Source: Rhodoplanes sp046000175 (lineage in GTDB: Bacteria > Pseudomonadota > Alphaproteobacteria > Rhizobiales > Xanthobacteraceae). Taken from it: a DNA stretch of 64,000 bases. Made by a program: the position numbers and the translations under genes. The DNA is taken from the NCBI RefSeq assembly GCF_046000175.1, contig NZ_JBEOMB010000013.1:50088-114087 (forward strand), written 5' to 3'. Every line of letters starts with the position of its first letter. Position 1 is the stretch's first letter. Below the pieces are notes generated by a model. The model saw only the letters and a list, made by a program, of their open reading frames with translations, ran no database searches and had not been told where the DNA came from. Shown piece after piece: positions 44,372 to 52,170 of this stretch.

Positions 44372-45225
44372 GACTTCGGCTCCGGCCGGTCGGTGCGCTT
44401 TTGGTCGGTGTCCTTGCGGTCGGTGTCCTTGCGATCGGCTTTCGACAGGAAGGCTTCGACCGACTCGCGATGCGCCGTCGTGGTGTAGCAGATCGCCTGC
44501 GCCTGGCGGCCGAGCGCGAAGACCTGCTCCTCGGGCAGCTCGAAGGTGCGGTCGAGGATCGACTTGGTCAGCGCGAGCGCGACCGGTGAGCCGGCGCCGA
44601 GCTCGGCCGCCCATTTCTGCGCGGTGCCGAGCAGATCGGCGTCGCTCACCAGCCGGTCGACGAGCCCGATGCGCATGGCCTCCTCGGCCTTCACGCGGCG
44701 CCCCGAGAAGATCAGCTCCTTGGCGCGCGGCAGCCCGACCCGGCGCGGCAGGAAGTAGAGCCCGCCGCCGTCCGGCACCAGGCCGCGATGGATGAAGCTC
44801 ATCGCGAACACGGCGCTCTCGCCCGCGACGATGAAGTCGCAGCACAGCGCGAGGTCGCAGCCGAGCCCGACCGCAGGCCCCGCGACGGCCGCGATGGTCG
44901 GCTTGCCCATCTGGTGGAGGCTCGCGATGCTGCGATGGGTCTTGCGCTGGCGGCGCCAGCCGTTGAAGGCGATCTCGCCGGCCGGCTCGGTGAGCCGCGT
45001 GCGCATGCCCGACACGTCGCCGCCGGCGCAGAAGGCGCCGCCGGCTCCGGTGATCACCACGGCCCGCACGGTCTCGTCCTCGGCGACCCGGTCGAGCGCC
45101 GCGATCAGCTCGGCCCGCATCGCGTCGTTGATGGCATTGCGCACCTCCGGCCGGCTCAGCGTCACGGTGGCGACGCCGGTCTCGATCGCGAGCTCGACGA
45201 ACTGGAACGTGGACGTGTCGCTCAT
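44368..45225 (-). CDS. Enoyl-CoA hydratase/isomerase family protein
   Basis: A 285-residue crotonase-fold protein: LSRPEVRNAINDAMRAEL, oxyanion-hole segment GAFCAGGDVSGM, VAGPAVGLGCDLALCCDF and IHRGLVPDGGGLYFLPRRVG. The position of the classical hydratase Glu in GG-x-E-L reads Asp (GCDLAL), and the second acidic residue is the Asp of LVPDGG, as in PaaG/isomerase-like members, so hydration may not be its reaction. The C-terminus carries a charged 20-residue repeat tail (DRKDTDRKDTDQKRTD) from a 15-bp tandem duplication. It overlaps its neighbours on both sides in one operon with the Bug protein and the acyl-CoA ligase. Confidence 0.88.
   Translation of the reverse strand: MSDTSTFQFVELAIETGVATVTLSRPEVRNAINDAMRAELIAALDRVAEDETVRAVVITGAGGAFCAGGDVSGMRTRLTEPAGEIAFNGWRRQRKTHRSIASLHQMGKPTIAAVAGPAVGLGCDLALCCDFIVAGESAVFAMSFIHRGLVPDGGGLYFLPRRVGLPRAKELIFSGRRVKAEEAMRIGLVDRLVSDADLLGTAQKWAAELGAGSPVALALTKSILDRTFELPEEQVFALGRQAQAICYTTTAHRESVEAFLSKADRKDTDRKDTDQKRTDRPEPKS
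44388..44447 (-). repeat. 15-bp tandem repeats at the hydratase C-terminus
   Basis: Two perfect copies of GGTCGGTGTCCTTGC (44403-44417 and 44418-44432, plus-strand sense) are flanked by a degenerate copy on each side (44388-44402 and 44433-44447). They encode the repeated K-D-T-D-R tail. Confidence 0.9.
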
Positions 45226-45947
45226 CACTGGCGCTCCGTGCGAATGTTCGCGGCCTCGACCAGGCGCTTCCAGCGCTCCGCCTCGGCCCGCACGTAGCGG
45301 TCGAGATCCGCCGGCGCGCCGGCCTCGATGGTGAGACCCTCGATATCCTTCAGCTTGGCGAAAGCCTCGCTCTCGGCGGCGCGCCGCGCCGCCTGGTTCA
45401 GCACCGCAACGATCTCGGCCGGCGTGCCGGCCGGGGCGTAGAGCCCGTACCAGCTCTCGGCGACGTAGCCCGTGACGCCCGCCTCGGCGACGGTCGGCAG
45501 ATCCGGATAGAGCGAGGCGCGGTCCGCCGTGGTGACGGCGAGCGGCCGCAGCCGGCCGCTCTGGATGTGCGAGGCGACGCTCGCCGCGGTCGTGAACATC
45601 ACCTGGATCTGGCCGCCCATCAGGTCCGCGCCGGGGCGGTTCTCGACGATGACGCGCTGGCCCAGGACCTTGCCCATCTCGTCGGCGAGGCGGCGGGCGA
45701 TCAGGTCGGTGCCGCCGCCGGCCGCGAACGGCACGACGATGCGCACCACGCGATCCGGGAACGCCGCCAGGGTCGGCGCCGCGCCGGCGAGCGTGACCGC
45801 GAGCACGCCGAGGAGAGCGGCGCAAAACCTCGCCCGCAGGCACTGGAGGAGTGTCGCGGCGGCGCGCGATCGCGATGTCGTGGGAGTCGTCCGGCCCGAC
45901 CGATCGGCCTCGGGCGCGTAGAGGGTTTCGCCGTCCAGGGTGCGCAT
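45225..45947 (-). CDS. Bug/TctC-family solute-binding protein with a large internal deletion
   Basis: A 240-residue protein starting at ATG 45947 behind GGAGGAA. It has a long N-terminal region with a hydrophobic signal (FCAALLGVLAVTLAGAAPTLAA), then the Bug motif FPDRVVRIVVPFAAGGGTDLIARRLADEM...GQRVIVENRPGA. The next residues are DLMGGQIQVMF, which in intact Bug proteins lie more than 100 residues further on. The remaining C-terminal part (LRPLAVTTADR, DLPTVAEAGVTGY, WYGLYAPAGTP) is normal. About 115 residues, most of one lobe, are therefore missing in frame near 45626. It is probably unable to bind ligand normally. No TctA/TctB permease genes are nearby. Its stop overlaps the hydratase start by one base. 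Confidence 0.85.
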   Translation of the reverse strand: MRTLDGETLYAPEADRSGRTTPTTSRSRAAATLLQCLRARFCAALLGVLAVTLAGAAPTLAAFPDRVVRIVVPFAAGGGTDLIARRLADEMGKVLGQRVIVENRPGADLMGGQIQVMFTTAASVASHIQSGRLRPLAVTTADRASLYPDLPTVAEAGVTGYVAESWYGLYAPAGTPAEIVAVLNQAARRAAESEAFAKLKDIEGLTIEAGAPADLDRYVRAEAERWKRLVEAANIRTERQ

Positions 45948-46101
45948 GGTTCCTCCGTGTGTCCCGGCCTTGTCGTTGCCCCCGGAGAGGCGCCTGCTGA
46001 CTTGAAGTCGCATTGCGGCCGCGGCCCGATGCTAGCCGGTGCCGGCGTTGACACAACGAAGCAAAAGGCTCAGCATCCATAACCAAATGTTGGGCAAAGC
46101 C

Positions 46102-47001
46102 ATGCGTGGCCGTCGCGTTCCCCTCAATCCGCTGCGCACCTTCGAGGTCGCGGCCCGCCATCTCAGCTTCACGGCGGCGGCCGCCGAGCTCGAGGTCACC
46201 CAGGTCGCGGTCAGCCGCCAGATCCGCGCGCTGGAGGAGTGGCTCGCGGTGTCGCTGTTCGAGCGCTCGCACCGCACGATCAAACTGACCGAGAGCGGGC
46301 GGCGGCTGTTCCCGACCATCAACCGCGCGCTCGACGAGATCGACGGCGCCGTCGCCGCGGTCAGCATGCGGGGGCAGCGCAATGTCCTCTCCGTCCACAC
46401 CCACACGACCTTCGGCCAGCGCTGGCTGATCCCGCGGCTGCAGCGTTTCCACGACCGCTTTGCCGACATCGAGATCCGCCTCACCGCGTCGGCGCATCCG
46501 ACGCTCGATGCGCGCGCCGACCAGGTCGTGATCAGGACCGGCACCGGACGATTCGAGGGCTGCGAGGCGGAGCTTTTGGCGCCGGTCGAGCTGATGCCGG
46601 TGTGCACCGAGACGCTGGCGCGCGGCTGGACGGACGCGAGCGCGCCCGAGCACCTCGCGCGCCACACGCTGCTGCACTCGATGGCGCGACCGAACGACTG
46701 GGCGCTGTGGCTCGCCTCCGCCGGCGTCGACGGGATCGACGCGACCCGCGGGTTGAAGTTCGAGAACTCGGTGCTGGCCTACGAGGCGGCCCTGCAGGGC
46801 ATCGGGGTGGCGATGGGGGTGCGGGTGCTGGTCGCCCAGCATGTCCGGCTCGGCAGCCTCGTCGCGCCGTTCGGCCACGTGCTGCCGCTCGACCTCGGCT
46901 ATTACCTGCTGCTGCCGGAGGGCCGCCGCACCAGCCGCGCCGTGAAGGCGTTCCGCGATTGGCTGCGCGACGAGATTTCCCGCGAGCTGGAGGCAGGCTG
47001 A
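46102..47001 (+). CDS. LysR-family regulator, GcvA type
   Basis: A 299-residue regulator beginning RRVPLNPLRTFEVAARHLSFTAAAAELEVTQVAVSRQIRALEEWL (as one LysR HTH of the GcvA subgroup) and continuing into an effector domain with FGQRWLIPRLQRFHDRFADIEIRL and the GcvA-like FENSVLAYEAALQGIGVAMG. ATG 46102 matches the usual GcvA start; ATG 46087 is in frame and sits inside a CCAA-N3-TTGG palindrome (46083-46093), a possible autoregulatory site. A consensus -35 TTGACA is at 46048-46053. The gene is divergent from the Bug/hydratase/ligase operon, its likely target, and convergent with the monooxygenase gene. Confidence 0.9.
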   Translation: MRGRRVPLNPLRTFEVAARHLSFTAAAAELEVTQVAVSRQIRALEEWLAVSLFERSHRTIKLTESGRRLFPTINRALDEIDGAVAAVSMRGQRNVLSVHTHTTFGQRWLIPRLQRFHDRFADIEIRLTASAHPTLDARADQVVIRTGTGRFEGCEAELLAPVELMPVCTETLARGWTDASAPEHLARHTLLHSMARPNDWALWLASAGVDGIDATRGLKFENSVLAYEAALQGIGVAMGVRVLVAQHVRLGSLVAPFGHVLPLDLGYYLLLPEGRRTSRAVKAFRDWLRDEISRELEAG

Positions 47002-47022
47002 GAACGCCCTGGAGCGCCCCGT

Positions 47023-48591
47023 TCAAATGCCCACGATGCGCCGGTAGATCTCCTCCGCCACGCCGTCGCGCATCGGCACGATGGCGGCGACGCAGTCGTC
47101 CGGCCGCACCAGCACCACCGTGTCGGCGGGGCAGCCGAGACGTTCGAACAGCCGGTTGCCGACGTCGAGCAGGGCGCGGTCGCGCAGCCCGGAGTCGAGC
47201 GGCGCGTCCCAGCGCGAGACGACATAATGCTTCAGGCCGGGCACGCCGGCGTGCGGGATCGCCGGCCGCCGACGCGCGTCGGTGAAATGGAGCGCGACGA
47301 AGCTGTCGTCGATCAGGTCGTGCAGGCGGTGCGGCCGCCCGTCCGGGCCGTGCAGCTCGGCGTCGGGCATGCGGTCGCCGACCTGCAGCGGGCCGCGATC
47401 CATCTTCACCATCGACCATGGCGTCGTCTCGTCGACGCCGATGCGGATGCCGAGCAGGGTGCGGGTGGCGGCGAGCCCCCAGGCGCTGCCCGACATCAGG
47501 TCGGCGACCTCGCCTTCACCGGCCATGTATTTGCGGGCCTGCTCGGCCATCTCGCCGGAGCCGCCGACGGCGAGCGGCTGCTGCTCGCGTGCGTAGCCGT
47601 CGAGCAGCGCGGCGCCGGCCCATCCGCGGGTCACCCAGGCGAGGCGCCAGGGCAGGCTGATCGCATCGAGAATGCCGGTGTTGAGACCGAGCGCCCACAT
47701 CGGCGTGATCAGATGCGCGGCATCGCCCATCAGGAACACGCGGTCCCGCCGCCACTCCGTGGCGATGCGATGGTGGACCCGGTAGACGACCGTGTTGATC
47801 ACCTCCATGTCGCGTACGTCGCCGATGAAGCGCCGCGCCTTGTCGGCGAGCACGTCGGGGCCGGGCGGCTCGGCCTCGGGCGGCAGCGGGAACAGAAGGC
47901 GCCAGCAGTGCGGCTGCCGCACCAGGATCATCCACTCCTGCGGATCGGCGAAGTAGGCGAGATACGGGTAGTCGCGCGGGTTCTCGACGTCGAGGTCGAC
48001 CTTCAGGTCGACCAGCATGTAGCGCACGTCGTGCGACACGCCGTCGACCGCCACGCCGAGCTGCGTGCGGACCGTGCTGCGGCCGCCGTCGCAGGCGAGC
48101 AGATAGGACCCCTCGACCTCGCGCTCGCCCTCGGGCGTCGCGAAGGTCGCCACCACGCCGTCGGCAGTCTGCCGGAACGAGGTCAGGCGGTGCCGCAGAT
48201 GCAGCGCGTCGGGGCAGCGCGCATCGAGCTCGTCGCGCAGCACCGGCTCGAGGTGATGCTGCGGCAGGTTGATGACGAACGGATAGCGGGTGTCCTCGGC
48301 CAGCACGGCGGTGCGCACCGACAGCGTCGGCGTGTTGGTCGCGCGGTCGAGCCCGCCGATCTCGTCGACCCGCAACGCCTTCGCGAGCACCGGGTCGGCG
48401 ACGCCGTAGCGGCGGAACGCCTCCAGGGTGCGGGTCAGGATCGTGCCGGCCTTGGTGTCGAGCGACAGCGAGTCGTCCTCTTCGAAGATTCTTAGGGGCA
48501 GGCCGTAGAAGTCGAGCCCGAGCGCCGTGGTCAGGCCGACCGGTCCGGCCCCGACGACGATGACAGGCTTCCTGATGTCAGCGCTGCTCAT
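47023..48591 (-). CDS. FAD-dependent aromatic monooxygenase (PheA/TfdB/MhpA family)
   Basis: A 522-residue group-A flavoprotein hydroxylase: N-terminal FAD motif IVVGAGPVGLTTALGLDFYGLPLRIFEE, the DG motif near residue 165 (LLACDGGRSTVRTQLGV) and the second FAD motif FLMGDAAHLITPMWALGLNTGI. From about residue 400 a C-terminal domain of the thioredoxin-like type follows (LQVGDRMPDAELHGPDG...DTVVLVRPDDCVAAIV). The GDAAH motif departs from the common P-x-G-G-Q-G-M-N form by having PMWALGLN. It hydroxylates an aromatic or heteroaromatic ring with NAD(P)H and oxygen; the substrate is unknown. The start overlaps the SDR stop (ATGA), so it is coupled and last in the leftward operon. Confidence 0.9.
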   Translation of the reverse strand: MSSADIRKPVIVVGAGPVGLTTALGLDFYGLPLRIFEEDDSLSLDTKAGTILTRTLEAFRRYGVADPVLAKALRVDEIGGLDRATNTPTLSVRTAVLAEDTRYPFVINLPQHHLEPVLRDELDARCPDALHLRHRLTSFRQTADGVVATFATPEGEREVEGSYLLACDGGRSTVRTQLGVAVDGVSHDVRYMLVDLKVDLDVENPRDYPYLAYFADPQEWMILVRQPHCWRLLFPLPPEAEPPGPDVLADKARRFIGDVRDMEVINTVVYRVHHRIATEWRRDRVFLMGDAAHLITPMWALGLNTGILDAISLPWRLAWVTRGWAGAALLDGYAREQQPLAVGGSGEMAEQARKYMAGEGEVADLMSGSAWGLAATRTLLGIRIGVDETTPWSMVKMDRGPLQVGDRMPDAELHGPDGRPHRLHDLIDDSFVALHFTDARRRPAIPHAGVPGLKHYVVSRWDAPLDSGLRDRALLDVGNRLFERLGCPADTVVLVRPDDCVAAIVPMRDGVAEEIYRRIVGI

Positions 48592-49328
48592 GCGTCGCTC
48601 GCGGAATAGACGAAGTCCCGGCTGAGCAGCGACGCCGTCATGGTCGCCGCGTCCGACAGGAGGAACATCAGCGGTCCGACCACGTCTTCGGGCGTCCCGA
48701 CGCCCGTCGAGGCGCGCCAGCGCTCGTGATCGGCGCCCTCGTTGGCGGCCCGGTATTGCGGCGTGTCGATCACGCCCGGCGCGATCAGGTTGAACTTCAC
48801 GCGATGCGACGCGACCTCCTTGGCGGCGCTCTTCACGAAGGCGATCAGCGCCGCCTTGCTGGCCGCATAGGCGGACGCCTCCGGCCAGCCCTGGTGCGCG
48901 AGGCCGGACGTGAAGGCGACGATGCTGCCGCGGCGCCGCCGCACCATGCCGGCGACCACGGCCTGATAACACCACACGACGCCGTCGAGATTGACGCCGA
49001 TGACGCGTCGCCACGCCGCTGCGTCCATGTCCTCGACGCGCCGGCGCGGCTGCACGGCGGCGCCGCAGACCAGGCCGTCGATACGGCCGTGCTCCGCCTC
49101 GATGGCGGCGAAGGTTTCCATTACGGCGTCGCGGTTCGACACGTCGAGCGCTCGCACCGCGATCGACGGCGCGTCGCGCTGCAGGCGCGCCATCGCGTCG
49201 CGGTCGACATCGCACACCACGACGCGCGCGCCGGCCGCCGCGGCGGCACGGGCGAGCGCCCGGCCGATTCCGCTCGCCCCGCCCGTGACGACGATCACGT
49301 CGCCGTCTGCCTCGAAACGCACTTTCAT
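48588..49328 (-). CDS. Short-chain dehydrogenase/reductase
   Basis: A 246-residue classical SDR: cofactor motif VVTGGASGIGRALARAAAAAG with Asp in VVVCDVD, which favours NAD, then LVCGAAVQ in place of NNAG, the catalytic Ser region IVAFTSGLA, Y-x3-K in SAYAASKAAL and the LIAPGVIDTP loop. It is coupled to the monooxygenase (ATGA) and 73 bp downstream of the ABC permease. It probably oxidises a hydroxylated intermediate of the same catabolic route. Confidence 0.9.
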   Translation of the reverse strand: MKVRFEADGDVIVVTGGASGIGRALARAAAAAGARVVVCDVDRDAMARLQRDAPSIAVRALDVSNRDAVMETFAAIEAEHGRIDGLVCGAAVQPRRRVEDMDAAAWRRVIGVNLDGVVWCYQAVVAGMVRRRRGSIVAFTSGLAHQGWPEASAYAASKAALIAFVKSAAKEVASHRVKFNLIAPGVIDTPQYRAANEGADHERWRASTGVGTPEDVVGPLMFLLSDAATMTASLLSRDFVYSASDA

Positions 49329-49401
49329 TCGATCGGTCTCCCCCGCGGGCGCGGCGCCCGTGAAACGTCGCTCGACGCCGCCGGCCGCGACGTCGGGGTC
49401 G

Positions 49402-50169
49402 TCAGTGATGGCCCCACGGCATCAGGATGCGTTCGGCGACCACCACCAGGAAGAACAGCGCGATGCCGAGGATGCTGAGCCAGACCAGCGCGGCCCAGGC
49501 GAGCGGGCCGTCGAGCTGGGAGTTGGCGGTGAGCAGCAGGTTGCCGAGCCCCTCGTTGGAGCCGACGAACTCGCCGATCACGGCGCCGATCACGGCGAGC
49601 GTCACGGCGACCTTGGCGCCCGAGATGATGAACGGCATGGCGGCCGGGAACTGCACCTTCCAGAAGGTCTGGCTCGGCGAGGCGCTGACCGAGCGGGCGA
49701 GCTCGAGCAGCCCCGGCGGCGTCGCTCGCAGGCCCGTCGCGGTGTCGACGACGATCGGGAAGAACGCCACCAGGAAGGCGATGACGAGCTTCGACTCCAT
49801 GCCGGTGCCGAACCACACCAGGATGATCGGTGCGACCGCGACCTTGGGGATCGACTGGGTGGCGATCAGGATCGGGTAGAAGGTGAGGTTGAGGATGCGC
49901 GAGTTGGCGACGCAGACGGCGAGCGGCACGCCGATCACCACGGCGAGCGCGAAGCCGTAGACCGATTCCGCGAGCGTCGGCCAGGTCTGCTCGAGCAGCG
50001 TGTCGAAGTGGCGGATGCTCGCCTTGGCGATCGCCCACGGGCCCGGCAGAACGATCGGGTTGACCGAGAACGCCGTGACATAGGCCTGCCACAAGCCGAG
50101 CACGACGACGATGCCGACGATCGGATAGGCGATCGCCTCGACGGTGCGGGCGGTGCTGCTGGGCTTCAT
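49402..50169 (-). CDS. ABC transporter permease (SsuC/TauC/ThiX type)
   Basis: A 255-residue inner-membrane permease with about six helices and the EAA-type coupling loop SPSQTFWKVQFPAAMPFIISGAKVAV followed by AVIGAVIGEFVGSNEGLGNLL, characteristic of the nitrate/sulfonate/taurine/thiamine-precursor importer group. Its start overlaps the ATPase stop (ATGA). The probable partner binding protein is the NMT1/THI5-like protein at 57 kb on the opposite strand. It imports a small organic substrate, presumably that of the surrounding catabolic genes. Confidence 0.9.
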   Translation of the reverse strand: MKPSSTARTVEAIAYPIVGIVVVLGLWQAYVTAFSVNPIVLPGPWAIAKASIRHFDTLLEQTWPTLAESVYGFALAVVIGVPLAVCVANSRILNLTFYPILIATQSIPKVAVAPIILVWFGTGMESKLVIAFLVAFFPIVVDTATGLRATPPGLLELARSVSASPSQTFWKVQFPAAMPFIISGAKVAVTLAVIGAVIGEFVGSNEGLGNLLLTANSQLDGPLAWAALVWLSILGIALFFLVVVAERILMPWGHH

Positions 50170-50996
50170 CGCGTGATTCCGAGAGCGATGCCGGCGCGGT
50201 GCTCGTACCCGGTGAAGGCCGCGTCGTAGCGCAGCGCCGGCGTGCGGGGGTAGGGCAGATCGACCTCGATGTAGTCGGCGATGCGGGCCGGTCGCTTGGA
50301 GAAGGCGACGATCACGTCGGACAGATAGACGGCCTCGCTGATCGAGTGGGTGACGAACAGCGTCGTCGCGTTGGTGACCTTGCGGATCTGCAGGAGCAGG
50401 TCGTGCATCTCCATGCGGGTCAATTCGTCGAGGGCGCCGAACGGCTCGTCCATCAGGAGGAGCTTCGGCTCGTGCACCAGCGCGCGGCACAGCGCGGCGC
50501 GCTGCTGCATGCCGCCGGAGAGCTGCGAGGGCCGCGCGTTCTCGAAGCCGGAGAGGCCGACGAGGGCGAGCAGCTCCAGGGCGCGGCGCTTCGCGGCGGC
50601 ATCCTTGCGGCGCAGGATCTCCATCGGGAACAGCACGTTGTCGAGCACGGTGCGCCACGGCATCAGGTTCGCCTGCTGGAACACGAAGCCGAAGTCGGGC
50701 TGCGGGCGCGTCACCTGCTGGCCGCGGATCTCGACCACCCCATAGGTCGCCTCGGCGAGCCCGGCGACGATCTTCAGAAAGCTCGTCTTGCCGCAGCCGC
50801 TGGGTCCCAACAGGCTGACCAGCGTGCCCTCGGCGAGATCGAAGGAGATGTCCTCGATCGCCACCAGCGGGCGGCCCGAGTCCTGCCTGAACTCCTGATG
50901 GACGTTGCGGAAGCGCCCGAACGGCCGGCTCGCGCCAGCCGGTGATCCGCTCGTCGCCGGCGTGCCGGGCGCCCCGGCTGTCGGTTCCGCGACCAT
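50166..50996 (-). CDS. ABC transporter ATP-binding protein (SsuB/TauB type)
   Basis: A 276-residue ATPase with Walker A GPSGCGKTS, Q-loop FGFVFQQANLMPWRTVLDNV, signature LSGGMQQRAALCRAL, Walker B LLLMDEPFGALDELTR and switch histidine VTHSISEAV. MPWRTVLDNV and THSISEAVYLSD are typical of the nitrate/sulfonate/taurine group. ATG 50996 is the best ATG, giving a Pro/Ala-rich N-terminal leader of about 25 residues before the domain; no strong ribosome-binding site is seen and further in-frame starts exist upstream. It begins the leftward operon ATPase-permease-SDR-monooxygenase, divergent from gntR. Confidence 0.9.
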   Translation of the reverse strand: MVAEPTAGAPGTPATSGSPAGASRPFGRFRNVHQEFRQDSGRPLVAIEDISFDLAEGTLVSLLGPSGCGKTSFLKIVAGLAEATYGVVEIRGQQVTRPQPDFGFVFQQANLMPWRTVLDNVLFPMEILRRKDAAAKRRALELLALVGLSGFENARPSQLSGGMQQRAALCRALVHEPKLLLMDEPFGALDELTRMEMHDLLLQIRKVTNATTLFVTHSISEAVYLSDVIVAFSKRPARIADYIEVDLPYPRTPALRYDAAFTGYEHRAGIALGITR

Positions 50997-51353
50997 GGTG
51001 ACGGTGCCGGCGCTCACGGCGACACCGGCCGGGCCGGCAGAGGTTTTGCGTGCAAAGCCGGAGCGGGTGCGGGGCCTGCGCGTCCGCCGGGGGCGAGCGG
51101 CGGCCCGGACGCTGCGACGGCGCCGCGCGTTGCGGGGCTCGTGCGATCGGGCATCGGCGTCGCTCCTCTGTTGCTGCCGGTACGGGGGCTCCGGCGCACA
51201 TCCCGGGCGATCCACGCCGCCGTCGCACTCTGCAAGAGACGCATCGGGACGGGCGGTCACCAGAATGATTTTATAAGATCGCGGTCGTCTGCTCGCGTCA
51301 ATACATTTTATAAAATCCGTTGATTTTGGGAAATCGGTCGGCTAAGGAGGAGC
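50997..51353. promoter_or_regulatory. Divergent control region with AT-rich palindromes
   Basis: This 357-bp gap has no gene. Its last 90 bp are strikingly AT-rich and contain GATTTTATAAGATC (51267-51280, a 12/14 palindrome), the perfect palindrome ATTTTATAAAAT (51305-51316) sharing the same core, and GATTT-TGGG-AAATC (51322-51335). AGGAGG of the gntR gene follows. The first two are likely binding sites for the adjacent GntR protein and overlap TATAAA-type -10 elements in both directions, so they could repress both operons together. Confidence 0.5.
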
Positions 51354-52112
51354 ATGCTCCGGCGTCGGGCCGGGCCATGCGAGACCGCCATGCCGATCAG
51401 CACCAATGCGCGCACCGCTCCGCGCGGACGCGCCGACCTCTCCGAGCCGCAGACTCTCGGCGGGCGCGCGCTCGACGTGCTGCGCGCCGACATTCTGCAG
51501 TGCCGCCTGCGGCCGGGCACGCGGCTGCGCCTCGAGGAGCTGCGCGAGCGCTACGGCATGAGCATCAGCCCGCTGCGCGAGGCGCTGATGCGGCTGGAGT
51601 CGGAGGGGCTCGTCGTCCTCGCCGAGAACAAGGGGTTCCGGGTCGCGCCGGTGTCGCCGGCGCATCTCACCGACCTCACCGAGACCCGCATCGAGATCGA
51701 GACGCTAATGATCCGCCGCGCCGTCGCGGCCGGCGACGTCGCCTGGGAGGCCGACATCCTCGGCGCCTTTCACCGCCTGTCGCGCCAGCAGAAGGCCGAT
51801 CCGTCGGCGCCCGGCGCGATCTCGCCCACCTGGTCGCGCGAGCACCGCGCCTTCCATGCGAGCCTGTCGGACGCCTGTCCGTCCGAGCTCCTGCGCAACT
51901 TTCGTGATCAGCTGTTCGACCAGGCGGAGCGCTACGTGGCGCTCTCGATCGGCTTCACGGCGAAGCCGCGCGACGACATCGGCGAGCACGAAGGCCTGAT
52001 GAAGGCCGTGCTGGCGCGCGACGCCGAGACCGCGTGCCACCTGTGCGCGACCCATATCCGCCAGACCACCGAGAAGGTGCTGGCCGCGACCGACGCGCTC
52101 ACCGCCGTTTGA
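51354..52112 (+). CDS. GntR-family transcriptional regulator (FCD type)
   Basis: A 252-residue regulator with a winged HTH (about residues 38-100, with RLRLEELRERYGMSISPLREALMRLESEGLVVLAENKGFRV read as two adjoining motifs) and an FCD domain whose metal-binding residues appear in EHRAFHASL, DDIGEHEGL and CATHIRQT. The strong AGGAGG at 51345 fixes ATG 51354. It is the first gene of the rightward catabolic operon and is separated by AT-rich palindromes from the divergent transporter/monooxygenase operon. The expected effector is a pathway substrate or intermediate. Confidence 0.9.
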   Translation: MLRRRAGPCETAMPISTNARTAPRGRADLSEPQTLGGRALDVLRADILQCRLRPGTRLRLEELRERYGMSISPLREALMRLESEGLVVLAENKGFRVAPVSPAHLTDLTETRIEIETLMIRRAVAAGDVAWEADILGAFHRLSRQQKADPSAPGAISPTWSREHRAFHASLSDACPSELLRNFRDQLFDQAERYVALSIGFTAKPRDDIGEHEGLMKAVLARDAETACHLCATHIRQTTEKVLAATDALTAV

Positions 52113-52170
52113 CGGCCGAGCGCGGCCCGCGGCGGCGACGAGCGACAGAAGAAAATCGAGGAGCCCCCGG

